Shown piece after piece: positions 11,941 to 22,282 of a stretch of DNA of 64,000 nucleotides. Each line of letters starts with the position of its first letter. The stretch's first letter is position 1. Under the pieces are notes generated by a model. The model saw nothing but the letters and a program-made list of their open reading frames with translations. It did not search any database and was not told the origin of the DNA. The stretch is taken from NCBI GenBank assembly GCA_021399435.1, contig JAJTUP010000128.1, positions 62,001 through 126,000 on the forward strand. Direction: 5' to 3'. This stretch comes from Diaporthe sp. PMI_573. Taxonomy: Eukaryota; Ascomycota; Sordariomycetes; Diaporthales; Diaporthaceae. Both the position numbers and the translations under genes were made by a program.

Positions 11941-13443
11941 ATGGACGTCGTTACCCCATTGCCGAAATACGAGAAGCAAAACGCCCCAGGTGTTCTTGGG
12001 TCCAGCTTGGATGTCACGGTGATTGCAGAAATTATGGACGTCGAAACTGTCCTCCCAGACAACCAAGATGTCAACTACGGCAGCTTCTCTGCGACTATTC
12101 CGTTCTCCTTCTGCCCTCCGACCTTCATTGATCAACACTATATCCACCTGCTCTATGACAAGAGCCCAGGTGGCATGAATGTGAAGGTCATATGCTATTC
12201 CCCGTTTGACAGCGGGATGCCCAAGATCAATAACGAAGATGATCAATGGTTTCAAATAACGGGGTCCTTTATGCCGTACAGCTTTCCAGTACAGCGCGCT
12301 TCCCAGATCGGGCTTCCACCTGCGTCCATGCCACTCCTCCTACCTAAGGACAGGATGTTTCAGCCGTAAGTAAATAACCAACCACTCTCTTCCCTCTGAT
12401 CAGAACTAACTTTAATATAGGATTGCACCTCGGGATGCATCACAACTCGATGAACTCAACGGGCAGGACGTGGAAAATTGCCCCATTCAGTCTCCAATCG
12501 CAAGCTTTTGTGGCCCTATCGACAAGACTATGTTCACAATAAAACCATCACCCCACTGGCCGATTGGACAACAAAACGGATACTGCTTTGTTCGCTTGAG
12601 CACATACATCCAAACACCAGCTACCGGTGCAAAAAATGCATTCTACTATATGCATCATGTCCTCGTCTTCTTTCCGCTTAGAGATGCTCCCTGGAAATAT
12701 CGCTGTGCAAGCTGGAGCAAGAACAGTATGTTACATGATAGAGACTGGCTGTATGTCACTGGGCATATAGTTGGTACGCTTAATCCTGCACTCCTTACAA
12801 CATCACCGCCCAACCACGATCAGATGCCTATTCCAGTCATTATTCCTCATATGTGGCATCACATTGGTAGGGATCAGCTGAACGGGCTTCCTCCACCACA
12901 ATCTACTTCAACAGGAAGTGCAGCAAGTGTGACAACTCCATCGTCCCGGCGCATTAAATCGAGACGTTTCGATACGCCGTCTTCATCCCAAACCGCAAAC
13001 CAACCAGGTACGTTCACTGATCAGCCACTTTTAAGCTTCCCCTAGTATTGACTCTAAGCTAAACTTCCAAATAGTTTCACCTTCGCCAGCGGCGCTATCA
13101 ACGCCGCAAACACAACGACAAGTAACACCCGGCGCGACGGATAGTATTGGTAAACTACTAGTCTTACACTATGCTAATTTCTTTGAAATTACTTACTAAG
13201 AAAGCTAACCTTAATCTGATCGCAGATATACCATCATCACCCACAAATCAACTTGTTGCCGAGTCTTCACAACTCGAGGAGCAACAGGACGACATCTACA
13301 ATGTATCAAATCCATCATCCTCAACTGCCCGAGCTAGTACTGCAACTATTCAAACTGGAAGGCGATCAAGGAAGGGGAAGGAACGAGCTGAGCCGAGTCC
13401 TGAACCGGAAAATTCAATACGGAAGAGACGTTACAAAGAGTAG
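11941..13443 (+). CDS. Helitron 1 divergent companion protein (unrecognised, beta-rich)
   Basis: Four exons (11941-12365, 12421-13007, 13075-13149, 13226-13443) splice in phase with good donors (GTAAGT, GTACGT, GTAAAC) to give 434 aa. I recognise no family. The first 300 residues look like alternating beta strands rich in W, Y, F and P, for example DQWFQITGSFMP and DWLYVTGHIVG. The last 130 residues are Ser/Thr/Pro-rich and end in a basic tail (RKGKERAEP, IRKRRYKE) that could be a nuclear signal. The pattern I-x-G-x-F-x-P recurs in the gene at the same place in Helitron 3 (63156 onward), so I infer distant homology. An OB-fold or RPA-like single-strand binding role would suit a rolling-circle element, but that is speculation. 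An ATG 15 nt upstream is also possible. Confidence 0.7.
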
Positions 13444-13498
13444 CTTATGATAACTTGTTTCAGTAATATAGAATAGACTTCGTGAGACAAATACAATC

Positions 13499-13571
13499 GG
13501 GCTCATAGCTCAATCGGTAGAGCGTGAGACTGAGACTCTTAAGGTCGCGGGTTAGAACCCCGCTAAGTCCA
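13499..13571 (+). tRNA. tRNA-Lys-like gene or pseudogene with altered anticodon arm
   Basis: A 73-nt cloverleaf can be folded. Acceptor 13499-13505 pairs with TAAGTCC (one C-A mismatch, one G-U), the D stem is GCTC/GAGC, and the T stem is GCGGG/CCCGC. A T-run follows about 4 nt downstream, as for a Pol III terminator. The D arm, variable region and T arm resemble eukaryotic tRNA-Lys. The anticodon stem-loop does not: TGAGA, loop CTGAGAC, TCTTA would present GAG. The T loop reads TTAGAAC instead of TTCGANC, weakening the B box. This suggests a rearranged tRNA-Lys pseudogene or a tRNA-derived SINE head. Confidence 0.5.
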
Positions 13572-13663
13572 ACCTTTTTTTGCCCATTCTGCCAAATTCT
13601 TCAAGCCCATTTTTGAGCCACTTTAGTGGCGCTCGGGAATTCCTGTGAGCTTGCATTCCGCTT

Positions 13664-13765
13664 AAAAATGCACCAGGTTGGGTGGTGTGAGCCAAGAAAT
13701 AAAGCGCTCTAATTGGCTGCAGCGCTGCTTAGTCACCCAAGGGCGTGCGAATCTCCGTTCTCTTG
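13664..13765 (+). repeat. Dispersed repeat, copy A
   Basis: This stretch matches 53622-53745 by eye. Shared blocks include AGGTTGGGTGGTG, a GGCTCT-ATTGG segment, GCTTAGTCA, and GTGCGAATCTC followed by GTT. It looks like a short noncoding mobile or terminal repeat present twice in the window. Confidence 0.55.
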
Positions 13766-13908
13766 ATATAAGCCACATGTGAGCGGAATATGCGGGTCAG
13801 ATGGCACCAGACCTCCATCCCTCGGGCATTTGTTTCTATCGCCTCGCATCTCGGGTACTTCAAAAAGCCGTCTCCTGCTGTCAGCCCTCTTATTAGCGAA
13901 CAAACAGT

Positions 13909-13967
13909 ACCATGCGTCCGGTTCGACCATGCGTCCGGTTCGACCATGCGTCCGGTTCGACCATGCC
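13909..13967 (+). repeat. 17-bp tandem repeat, about 3.4 copies
   Basis: The unit ACCATGCGTCCGGTTCG occurs three times without change (13909-13925, 13926-13942, 13943-13959) and begins a fourth time. Confidence 0.9.
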
Positions 13968-14938
13968 TTGGCCTTGGCTGCGCTTCCGAGGTCCGCGTCC
14001 CTAGGTATGCAGTGAGCGGCCTACGTGTGGCGCGTGCCCGAGCGAAGCTGTGTGCCTGTAAGGTGGCCCTAGAACATGGCCATCAAACTCGTAGCACGGC
14101 TGTGACCATTCATGCCAATCGAGTTTTGTTCTCGAATAGGCTTTGCTGTCATGCCAGCACTGATGCGTGTGGAAGGTGATGTCTCTTCTCGTATGCGACA
14201 GGCATACGCCCTCAGATCGACCTCTGGATGCTAAGCTACACCTTGTGCCACACTGACCCAAACAATCGAAGGTTCGGCATGTGAGATGGACCTGTCTGCT
14301 GGGAGCAAGTGGTCTTGCCCTCGTGCTAGACTCAGGCCCAAACTCGTGACAAAGTGCTCAACTGGGAGCTCTTCCAGGCTAGGTCGCAGGCCTGCAGCTG
14401 TCGTGCCCAGCCCAGTCCAGGGCCCCGGGCGAACACGGCCTTGCTGGCGGATGACCAAGCTGGGCGGTTTGCATCCACTGAAGAACACAACTTGATGCAG
14501 GCAGACGAGGGGGTGGCATAGCTTCGTGCAGATCGCTGCCATCTGCGAGGTCGTGCCACAGGACTGGGCTTTGGGAGAGGGCAGGCGTGCAGTGCAAGTG
14601 CAGTAAGGAGTAATTGTGCCGCGGCGGCTCACACGCACACCCCGCCGTGTGGCGAGACCTCGATCGCCGCAGTCGCTGTTGCTCATCTCAACCACCCCTC
14701 GGTTCGCCTTTCTCTCCCAAGCCCAACGACCGACAGTCATCCCATGGCAAATTGATAAATGACGGCAGGCACGCGCAGTCGGCTTGCCCTGCCTGGCAAA
14801 TAGCCCAATCAGCAGCCCGAACACACAGGCACACGCGCGGGCCGGCCTCGCTGCTGGTCTTGCCCCAGCAGCCTCCTCAACGGTCTTCATAGCCCGACCT
14901 CTGATGTGACCACTTCGCACCAACACCCAGATCTTGAA
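13968..14938. other. GC-rich noncoding stretch
   Basis: Long open frames on both strands here are GC-driven and show no domain, so I call no gene. The right end should contain the promoter and 5' UTR of the oxidoreductase fragment. Confidence 0.4.
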
Positions 14939-15478
14939 ATGGCAGACACCGTCATTCTCGGCGCCGGCATCATCGGAGTGTCCATAGCATACTACCTCTC
15001 CAAGCACCAACCGGGCAGCACCATCCATCTCGTCGAACCCTCCCCGGAGCTCTTCGCCTCGGCATCCGGCTATGCAGGTGGTTTCCTAGCAAGGGACTGG
15101 TTCGGCACCGCCGTCGCCTCCTTGGCCGCCCTAAGCTTCGAGGAGCACAAGAGACTGGCAGAGCTTCACGACGGCGCCTCCAAATGGGGGTACTCTAGGA
15201 GCACCTCCCTCAGCTACACCGCTGCCTCCCAGATCCGCGGCAAGAAAAGTCAGAGGGGGGAGGACTGGCTACGCTACGGGACGAGCAGGGCCGACGCCGC
15301 GTCTGGCCTTGCGAGCGACGGCTTGGAGGCCCGGGGCGTGCTGCCACCGTGGCTGCGACGCGAGGACGGCGACACAGTACGGCCAATAGGCGATGACAGG
15401 ACAACGGCCCAGGTTGACCCGTTCCAGTTGTGTCACTTCCTGCTCAAACAATCACCGTTTTCGACGCCACTGATGTGA
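14939..15478 (+). pseudogene. FAD-dependent oxidoreductase, 3'-truncated
   Basis: The N-terminus MADTVILGAGIIGVSIAYY is a clear FAD-binding Rossmann start (GxGxxG), followed by the family's EPSPELFASASGYAGG. This places it among DAO-type oxidoreductases, close to fungal Tda3-like proteins. About 168 residues follow the family up to QVDPFQLCHFLLKQ. The frame then runs into unrelated sequence and stops at 15478, so less than half of the usual 400-450 aa is present and the substrate domain is gone. The break coincides with the 3' end of the opposite-strand gene (stop at 15444). That suggests a deletion or rearrangement joined the two loci. The ATG at 14939 is preferred over an in-frame one 33 nt upstream because it fits the Rossmann start. 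Confidence 0.75.
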
Positions 15479-16302
15479 CGGAGGAGAAGGACGGGCACGC
15501 ATCTTCGTGGCTAAAAATGGATGTGCCGTCGTCGTCAAACATGGACTGGCGTTCAAAGAGTTTGTCGGAGTCGGACTCATTTGGATAATGGGGCATGCCT
15601 CCCGACGTCTGTGGGCGGGCTATAGAAGACGATCTTGTCGTGGGGGGCCGTTTCCCTGTGCTACGCGACTTCCATGACCGAGAGCTGCGTAAAGACGGAG
15701 CGCCCGTAGAGGTGCTAGGGCGTTGCTGCCGGACTGGGAACTGAGCCTCCCTATCCTCTCTATAGACAATGGGGACAGAGTACGAGGTCAACCGAGAGCT
15801 AGTTTTGCTGTCATGGGTGCGGTTGGGTGCCCTGCTGCTGGTGGTCGGGCGCTGCACCTCCGGCCGCGGCTCCGTCTCCTCAGCAAATGTGGCAGAAAAG
15901 GAATGGGCTCTGGACTGGTGGGACTTCCGAGACGGTGGCTGCTGCTTGTCGTTGTTTCTTCCAAGGAGAGAAAATCTTTTGAGCATTGCCTTGAACCAGG
16001 AGCCTTCTTCAAAGGCGGACTTCGAGCTGGCCGTTGTGTTGGCACGCGATGTGACCCCGTGGGTAATTGGAGGCAAAGCTGGGGTGCGATTGTATGAGTA
16101 GTATGGAATATTCTGGGCATCCGCGGTATACGCGACGTCGATGCGTTGTGGCATGTACTCTGCGTTTCTGGCGTGGAAGACTTTGGTGCCGTACCTAAGC
16201 ATTGCAGTGCGTTAGTCCCACACTGGGCCAAGACGAAGGACCCGACAGTTGACTGCCTTCAACCTACCCATTGCGTATATCAAACACAGGCGCTTCTGAC
16301 AT
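15444..16302 (-). CDS. Conserved-looking hypothetical protein, low-complexity, 261 aa
   Basis: Two exons (16302-16268 and 16194-15444) joined by a 73-nt intron, with donor GTAGGT, branch ACTAAC and acceptor TTAG, give 261 aa beginning MSEAPVFDIRNGYGTKVFHA. I recognise no domain. The protein is rich in Ser, Arg, Thr and Pro with several RSxS-like stretches, and ends in an acidic segment and SVASKTVIV. Disorder and possible phosphorylation are likely, as in many fungal signalling or cytoskeletal adaptors, but no function can be given. Its stop overlaps the end of the truncated oxidoreductase by 35 bp, tail to tail. Phase-correct splicing and the natural-looking N-terminus argue that it is real. 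Confidence 0.65.
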
Positions 16303-16565
16303 CTGGTTCTTGTTCGCAGCCTTGGCTCTGGCGGACGGATCCCACGTAGTGACGAGCCAACTCCTACACTCTCAAATCCTCTCGACAGCCCAAATTCTTG
16401 TACCCATCCTGTCCCAATCACCGCTCAGATTATACAATACTCCCTCCCCCCAAACTGGCTGGAACTCCCGTCCTGTGCACTGCGCGGCGGATCGGGAAAT
16501 AGACCGCTGCCACGGAGCACGCGACGACCGAGGCGCCCTCCGAGAGTGTACACACTTCTCCAGCC

Positions 16566-16769
16566 ATGGCCCCTCCGAAACTTCCCCAGCCAAACGATGC
16601 GGGCCAGGTCGCAAACGGTGGCAACGACTTTGGTTCGTCAGTGGTTATGTCTGGACGCGCAGCGGTACAGTCGTCAGCTTCTGTGGAAGGCCGTTCCAGG
16701 AAGAGGAGACGTGTCAATGTCACGAGAAGGGCGTCTCCGCCGTGCCTTACGCCTCAAGAAAGACGATAA
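16566..16769 (+). CDS. Small ORF with basic cluster (doubtful)
   Basis: A 67-codon frame starts MAPPKLPQPNDAGQ and contains GRSRKRRRVNVTRR, which resembles a bipartite nuclear localisation signal. It could be the first exon of a longer gene or a chance frame. No family is recognised. It lies about 260 bp from the divergent start of the 261-aa gene, so the two could share a promoter. Confidence 0.25.
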   Translation: MAPPKLPQPNDAGQVANGGNDFGSSVVMSGRAAVQSSASVEGRSRKRRRVNVTRRASPPCLTPQERR

Positions 16770-16971
16770 GCTGTTTCTTGACGGCCCTCACGGGCAGGAC
16801 CCCCAGCTGAGACAGTACGAGATCGTGGTGCGCGTTGCCAAAGGCCTCGGGATCGCTGGTGTCCTTTCGGCGGCTCTCAGCCTCGTCGAGCGCCGTCAGC
16901 ATGACTTGAAGGCCAAGGATCAAGCGCCCAGAGATCCGAATACCCGCCTTTTTCGAGACCGGAGGAGGCAT
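16747..16971 (-). CDS. Small minus-strand ORF (doubtful)
   Basis: A 74-codon frame beginning MPPPVSKKAGIRISGRLILG is open further upstream. It looks amphipathic and protein-like but matches no family I know. It overlaps the previous small ORF by 23 bp on the other strand. It may be a terminal exon. Confidence 0.25.
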   Translation of the reverse strand: MPPPVSKKAGIRISGRLILGLQVMLTALDEAESRRKDTSDPEAFGNAHHDLVLSQLGVLPVRAVKKQLIVFLEA

Positions 16972-17059
16972 GGGCTGCTTCGAAGTATCTGTAGGCCTTT
17001 GAGGCCGGCCCCGTTGCCTTCCGTAAACAAATGGCCCAAAGTGTTGAATTAGCTGGGCA

Positions 17060-18897
17060 GAGAGGGTCCTCCGCCATTCGTATTGTGAATATATACCCGG
17101 AGCAGTGTGTATGGATTCTTACACGGTTAAGCGCGGGTGTTCGCAACCGTGTGCCCCACCACTGCAACGTGCTTGTGTAAATCCAGTGCCTCCCTATACC
17201 GGGAAACCCCGAAAGCCGGGCTCATCGTAAAGACGACTTCAAGCCATCGACCTGAGCTCTGTGAAGGCACACGGCATTCTCTTCATCAGAAATATTAAAG
17301 GCTTTGCATTTTCTCGAGCAGCTAGCAAGAAGAGTCGGCTCACAGGTTGCAAGAGGTGCGCAGATCTTGATCATTATCTAGTGCGTTTGTTTATGGGCTT
17401 CCCGTCTTTATCAACCGGGGTACATTTATCACATCTTTCCAACCCACAATTCCTGTTCCTGTTGTCGCACTTTTCACTTGCTGGAGAATTTTTGTGCCAA
17501 CACTACGCAACTATTAGCTTTTGTCCGTGTAGAAGTATGGTGACACCTACAGAGCAGCAAATCCACCACGGTTCCGTGGAGGATGACATTGGTCAATCGA
17601 CGTCGTGTAGAAGGGTAATAGCGATAGTGCAAAACATGAATTTGATTATGTTTGCTAACCTATTATAAGCAAGAACAGAGAGATCGATGGATTTCGCAGT
17701 ATAACGATGAGCGTGAGAGGGCATAATGGGGTAAAGGACGGGGCAGAGCTTTTAAAGCGCGGTGCTCCAACTGGTGTGACGGCAGCCACGGTCAAGCAAG
17801 CCCTGGCCGTCACAAGGCCCTAACCCTGAGCCCCACAGTCGCGTCAAGACTTTTACGCAGTCCAGGGATCGCATGAGCTTCGCTCTCCCTTTTTCCTTCT
17901 TTCTCTTTAGCTTAGAATATTCGTTGATAGCGCCAATAGACCCAGCTCCCATGCTGCATCTCGTGCTGGCCGTGACAACTGGCAGGGGTACATATTTCCT
18001 TCCCCACCACTGCAGAAGCATATACTCCTTCCATCCCGCGCTTCCATTTAGGACTAATCTTCACAATCTTCCCAGCGATACCCAGCTGATACCAAATGTC
18101 AGAGGTCGTGGTCACGGGCAGAGTGGCAGGGCCAGATTGGGGGGGGGGGAGGGAAATCCATTGATGCCTAAGGAAGAAATCTCCTCAACTAAGCCACTGC
18201 ATACCCGCTATTCTGATGAGTCAGCTCCCTTACGTGCCAAGCCATCCCCTTACTATGTTAATCCCTGACACACATCATCATCGAATAAGTGTAGGATGTG
18301 ATTCAGGGGTTACTGATCTAAACATGACATCGGGCCCCTGAGGATAGCCCAAAAAAATTGAGTTCAATGATAGTCTGGTTCGGACGTGGTGTGTCTTGCC
18401 AACGAAGAGTGGCCTGGAACTTAGGAACCAAGAACTCATTGACCTCGAGCTGGCGCGGGCAGACGGGTACTTCTGGCAAACATTGTACTTTACGCATAAA
18501 ATTGGACATATAACACGGTATGTTTGATATGCATTTCATAATCACTGGCTTCTGATCTTACCTTCGCCGAAAGAGTCTACGTCCCCTATTTTGAATATTT
18601 CCTCAAGCAGGAGAAATCATCGTCCACCATCAAAAAATGGCTCTTTTTCCGGTTGTGCCATTGTTAGGATCAATATAGGAAATTGTAAGATGAAGAAGGA
18701 CTAGGCGGATCAGAGCAGAAAGTCGAATAACAGATGGTGGTTATGATGTGATGTGATTACTACAGAGGAAGGTTAATACACCTGTGCATCTGCAGCATCT
18801 GTTTTTAACCTATTTTAAAATATGTGACGGCGAATGTGCCGCCGTCTCCAACGACTTCTGCCGCAAATTTCGGCAGCCCACGCCTTGTCAGCACAAA
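17060..18897. other. Noncoding stretch between small ORFs and the hAT
   Basis: No supported gene. The short frames lack domains. A SRLTGCKRC string near 17334-17360 recalls the start of a Zn2Cys6 cluster, but the rest of the cluster is missing. A G-run of ten lies near 18140-18150. Confidence 0.4.
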
Positions 18898-18898
18898 C

Positions 18899-19130
18899 CA
18901 GTGATCGGAATGGTCTGGTCTGGTCTGGTCTCGACCCCTGGACCAGACCAGACCAGTTGCTTACATAATAACCGGTCCGACCAGACCGGTCTGACCAGCA
19001 AGACCGCCAAGAAACGTAAACAGCTTAGCGCATTGGCCCTATGGTGTGTCCCCAGGCGAAATAAAATACAAACAAATACAAGACCGCCAAGAATGAGGCT
19101 GAAGTGGTGGAAGAGAGGAAATGTATTTTA
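18899..19130. repeat. hAT-type end with a GGTCT-rich inverted repeat
   Basis: The segment begins CAGTGATCGG, a hAT-like terminal start. It contains 16-bp perfect arms (18915-18930 and 18941-18956) built from CTGGTCTGG units around a 10-nt loop, then ACCGGT-CCGACC repeats to about 19010. It lies just beyond the 3' end of the decayed hAT transposase and is best read as that element's subterminal repeat region. No matching right end or target duplication was found. Confidence 0.5.
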
Positions 19131-20960
19131 CTAATAGCTATCAACCCATTTGTTGTTGTTCTTGCTATCCTCACTATCACTATTATCCTCAACCTGGGGC
19201 TTTCCATACCAGGCCCGGAGACACTCACAAGCCTCTATGATATCTGCCTTTAGCCTACCATGGCGATCAACTATAGTAAGCTTTGCGCTACTAAAAAGCC
19301 GTTCGCACTTATTTGACATAGGTGAGATCGCAAATAGATCTAGAGCGAAGCAAGCGAGGTCTCTTTGGGAGTTATAACGGGATAGCCAGTACGCAATGGC
19401 CTCGTCGCAACCTGCCTCTTCGTCATGGAGCCGGTCGGTAGAAATATATTGCTCATACAAGTCAGTTGTAGAGACCGGGGCGTCTATTTAAATGCGCTTG
19501 TGTTCCCTCTGGCGATCAAACACTACGTCAGGATCTCTCTCCTTCCGGATTGGCGGTGGTAGCATCTCAACAGAGTACCTTTCCTTATACTCTGTCTCCC
19601 AGAGCTGCTTTACCGCCGATTGTACGTTATCAAACCACTTCTGTTTTTCTTTGTCGCCTTAGAGAACCCATTCTTGCCTAAACCACGCCCACTTTTGATA
19701 TAGATCGAGTACTTGAGCTGCATAGTACGCTGGTGGAAGATTAGTATCTTCGGGAAATCGATTTTGCTAATTTAGCTGCTGGTTGTTATAATACTCCTTG
19801 CATTTAGACCACACAGCATCTGCGCAACTTTGGAGATACTTCCATGTAAAGTTATTGTCGTCTTCGGTGTAGATGTTATAGTAGTGGTCTTTTGTCTCGT
19901 TTATTTCTCGAAGGAGGCAGTCTAAAGTCGAAAACCAGTTAGCAAGGGACGTCTTTTTTCCCTTAGAAAGTAAAGTTGCGGCGTAGAAGTCTTTTAGAGC
20001 AAGCTCAATCTTTTCAAGCTCGAACCAGTGCTGTCCATTGAGCTTGAAGTTTGAAATCCCATGAGAGCCTTTTCTAGGTACATGGCGAGCAGAGAAGATC
20101 TTTAAACGTTCCCGAACATTCAGTGCCTGTGTAATCAAATGAAATCATGAATTTCAGCGTGTTGAGTTGTTCTGGATAAGCTCAAGCCCATCGAATTTAG
20201 AGAGATCTCCGCCAATAATGATTGCAGCAAACTCCTTACGGCGTTGTAGGGTAAGCCTAATGTATTGTACCAGGTTGTGAAGCCGACCTAAACATCCAAA
20301 TTTTTTCCAGAGCTCTTCTACCTTTACATAGTCTCCGCATTAGTAATGCTTTTCAAGCTTTGCCAGATATTTCTCACAGTTCCGACCTATAAGAAACGCC
20401 TGACAGCAGAGGTTGACAATGTGGCCCAAGCAGCGAAGTTGGCGATGGCGACGTTGTTTTGAGTCTATCTATGGGCAGAGCTTCTTGAGTATGAATTCAA
20501 CAGCGGTATCATTTGATGAGGCATTATCCAGCATAAAATATCCAACCTGATTTCCGCCAATATTATATTCTTTTAGCAATCCAAGGACCACTGATCCAAG
20601 ATTCTCGCCCGTATATTCGCCGTACACACGTCGTATACCTAAGACGGTAGTTTGTCGCTTGCCAGCAATGTCTATCTACATGGTGACGACACCTAGAATC
20701 GCGTAAGGGTTTGGCGAAGTCCAGAGATCAAAGGAGATGGAGATTCTACTCCGCGAGCGCTGGAGGTCCTCCCTGAGCCGTTGCTTCTTCGATCGAAAGG
20801 CGTCCATAATCCAACTTTGAATAGTTTTCGCTGCTTTTGGAAGGTAATTGAGAAGTGCCGGATTCAAAAAGAAGAGTAGTTCTCGGAAATACTGATTTGC
20901 CATTCTTTTAGAATGGTCTACTACCCTGTCCGGGAAAGCATAGTGAAAAATAACTAGAAA
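19131..20960 (-). pseudogene. hAT transposase, degenerate
   Basis: Reading right to left, pieces of one hAT transposase follow each other in several frames with stops between them. The N-terminal core is at about 20903-20676 (ISFDLWTSPNPYAILGVV). A middle part lies at about 20138-19767. The C-terminal dimerisation domain is at 19460-19131 (ALDLFAISPMSNKCERLFSS, then DRHGRLKADIIEACECLRAW). The FDLWTSP and CERLFSSAK motifs are diagnostic. No intact frame remains, so the element cannot move itself. It abuts Helitron 2 on its right. Confidence 0.8.
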
Positions 20961-21350
20961 ATAATGCTCGAGCTTTTAGGGTGCATCCTATATCAAACTG
21001 ATCCATAGATTTTCCTCCATTTAATGAGCCTGGTAGCTAAGCTTTTGCGCTTATATTCATAGAGATAATCCAAGTTGAAGTTTTGATTAATGCTTGCTTT
21101 GTCTGTGTTCAATGCCAGAAACCCGGCGGTTGGTTTGCAACTCTGACTTTCATGCTGGCATTATTCTGATTGGATCAGCACTGTTCGCAGATGAGTAATC
21201 CACTCTGTACCGCTACTTTGTTCGTTATGTAAGCTGCTCTTTCGAGTGTTTCACTAGCAGGTCTCTGTTTCGCGATAGCTAGAGTTGTCAACCTTATTTT
21301 CTCCCGAACATCAACTACTCCATATCATTGCAGTATCAGTGATCACGGCT

Positions 21351-22030
21351 ATGGCATCAGGAACAGAAGGCCAGTGTATGATTCTATTGAAAATGTCTAG
21401 TCTTCTTGGTATTCTTACTAATGCCTTTCAGCGACAGGTGATTACGCCCGAGAAATACTGCCTGAAGTCCAACGTTTCCCGTCTTCTAAGATCATCGATG
21501 CATTACTACCAATACCCGCGCAGCGTCATCCCCGACTGAACCCATCCTCAACGTCGCGCCTCTATACTAGCAGGATCCAAAACCTTGCAGCTTGTTTAAT
21601 TCAAATATCTGGCGATGAAGCAAGAGAGCCCTGTGGGCGCTGTAAAAATGGAAAGGGGCTATGGTTGCTGTGTGTGGTTAGTTCCGTGCCCATTGTGCGT
21701 GCAGCAACGCGCGGGGCTTGCGCGAATTGTTACTATAATGGCAAAGCTCGTGGTTGTGAGATGCGTACGTATGAGCCTGATCATGTTGCAGTAAGTTTTT
21801 ACTAATTCTCGGCTCTTTTAACGTTAGATGATTTAACGAGGGATGCACAATATGATCAAGATAGGGAGCGGGCCGAGGTCCGAGAGGAGCTGTCTATGCC
21901 GAGCCCTTATGATGCTTTGCATCATTTAACTCTAGGTATAGATGGCTTGCGAAGATGGTTCGAGTGGTTTGACGATGTAGTGGCGCCACATATGTCTGTT
22001 GTTGTTGATGATACCAAGGCTCCCACATAG
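21351..22030 (+). CDS. DUF3716-like cysteine-motif protein, Helitron 2 companion
   Basis: Exons 2 (21438-21764) and 3 (21828-22030) are clear and in phase. Exon 1 (21351-21369) would need a GC donor (AAG/GCCAGT), so the N-terminus is uncertain. The predicted protein is about 182 aa. It carries the DUF3716-type block: ACLIQISGDEAREPCGRCK, GLWLLCVVSSVPIVRAATR, GACANCYYN and GCEMR. The C-terminal exon is acidic and ends in a helix with LRRWFEWFDDVVAPH. Exon 2 has exactly the same length (327 nt) as in the Helitron 3 copy, and the two proteins are alike along their whole length. It converges with RepHel of Helitron 2. The family's function is unknown; a zinc-binding transposon accessory or regulator is my inference. 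Confidence 0.7.
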
Positions 22031-22141
22031 AAATTTTAATATTTGCAACTGAAGGTTTCATTATAGTGATTATCACTCTCTTCGGCACACACATTTCAAC
22101 GGAATAAAGGGCAGGGTAAGTTTTAAGGTATGGGTTGAGGC

Positions 22142-22160
22142 GCGGTCCGCGGCGGACCGC
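22142..22160. repeat. GC-rich perfect hairpin, Helitron 2
   Basis: Nine-bp arms GCGGTCCGC and GCGGACCGC are separated by one G. The identical 19 nt recur at 56297-56315, in both cases between the convergent DUF3716-like and RepHel genes. It may act in 3'-end formation for one or both genes, or as a Helitron replication stop hairpin. Confidence 0.8.
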
Positions 22161-22282
22161 TCTCACTCAAGGTGCTGATATTAGAGTGGACCTCAGCTAT
22201 GGGTTATTTATGCCGGGAGCATTAAATGGCCCTATATGATAAGGAAGTCTTCGCGTGAGAAGCAACCATTATATGTCATAAC

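Noticed and set aside
13909..13967. Tandem repeat that might be taken for a CRISPR-like array
   Set aside because: The units are contiguous without spacers, and the genome is eukaryotic.
14231..15028. A 265-codon minus-strand frame in GC-rich DNA
   Set aside because: It lacks any domain, has repetitive Arg/Ala/Gly composition and overlaps the oxidoreductase start; GC bias explains it.
17334..17360. A SRLTGCKRC string like the start of a Zn2Cys6 transcription factor
   Set aside because: The next cysteines and basic residues are absent in all frames and no regulator domain follows.
22142..22160. The GC hairpin as the true 3' end of Helitron 2
   Set aside because: Homology between H2 and H3 continues past it through the DUF3716-like gene, so it appears internal, and no CTRR follows within about 12 nt.
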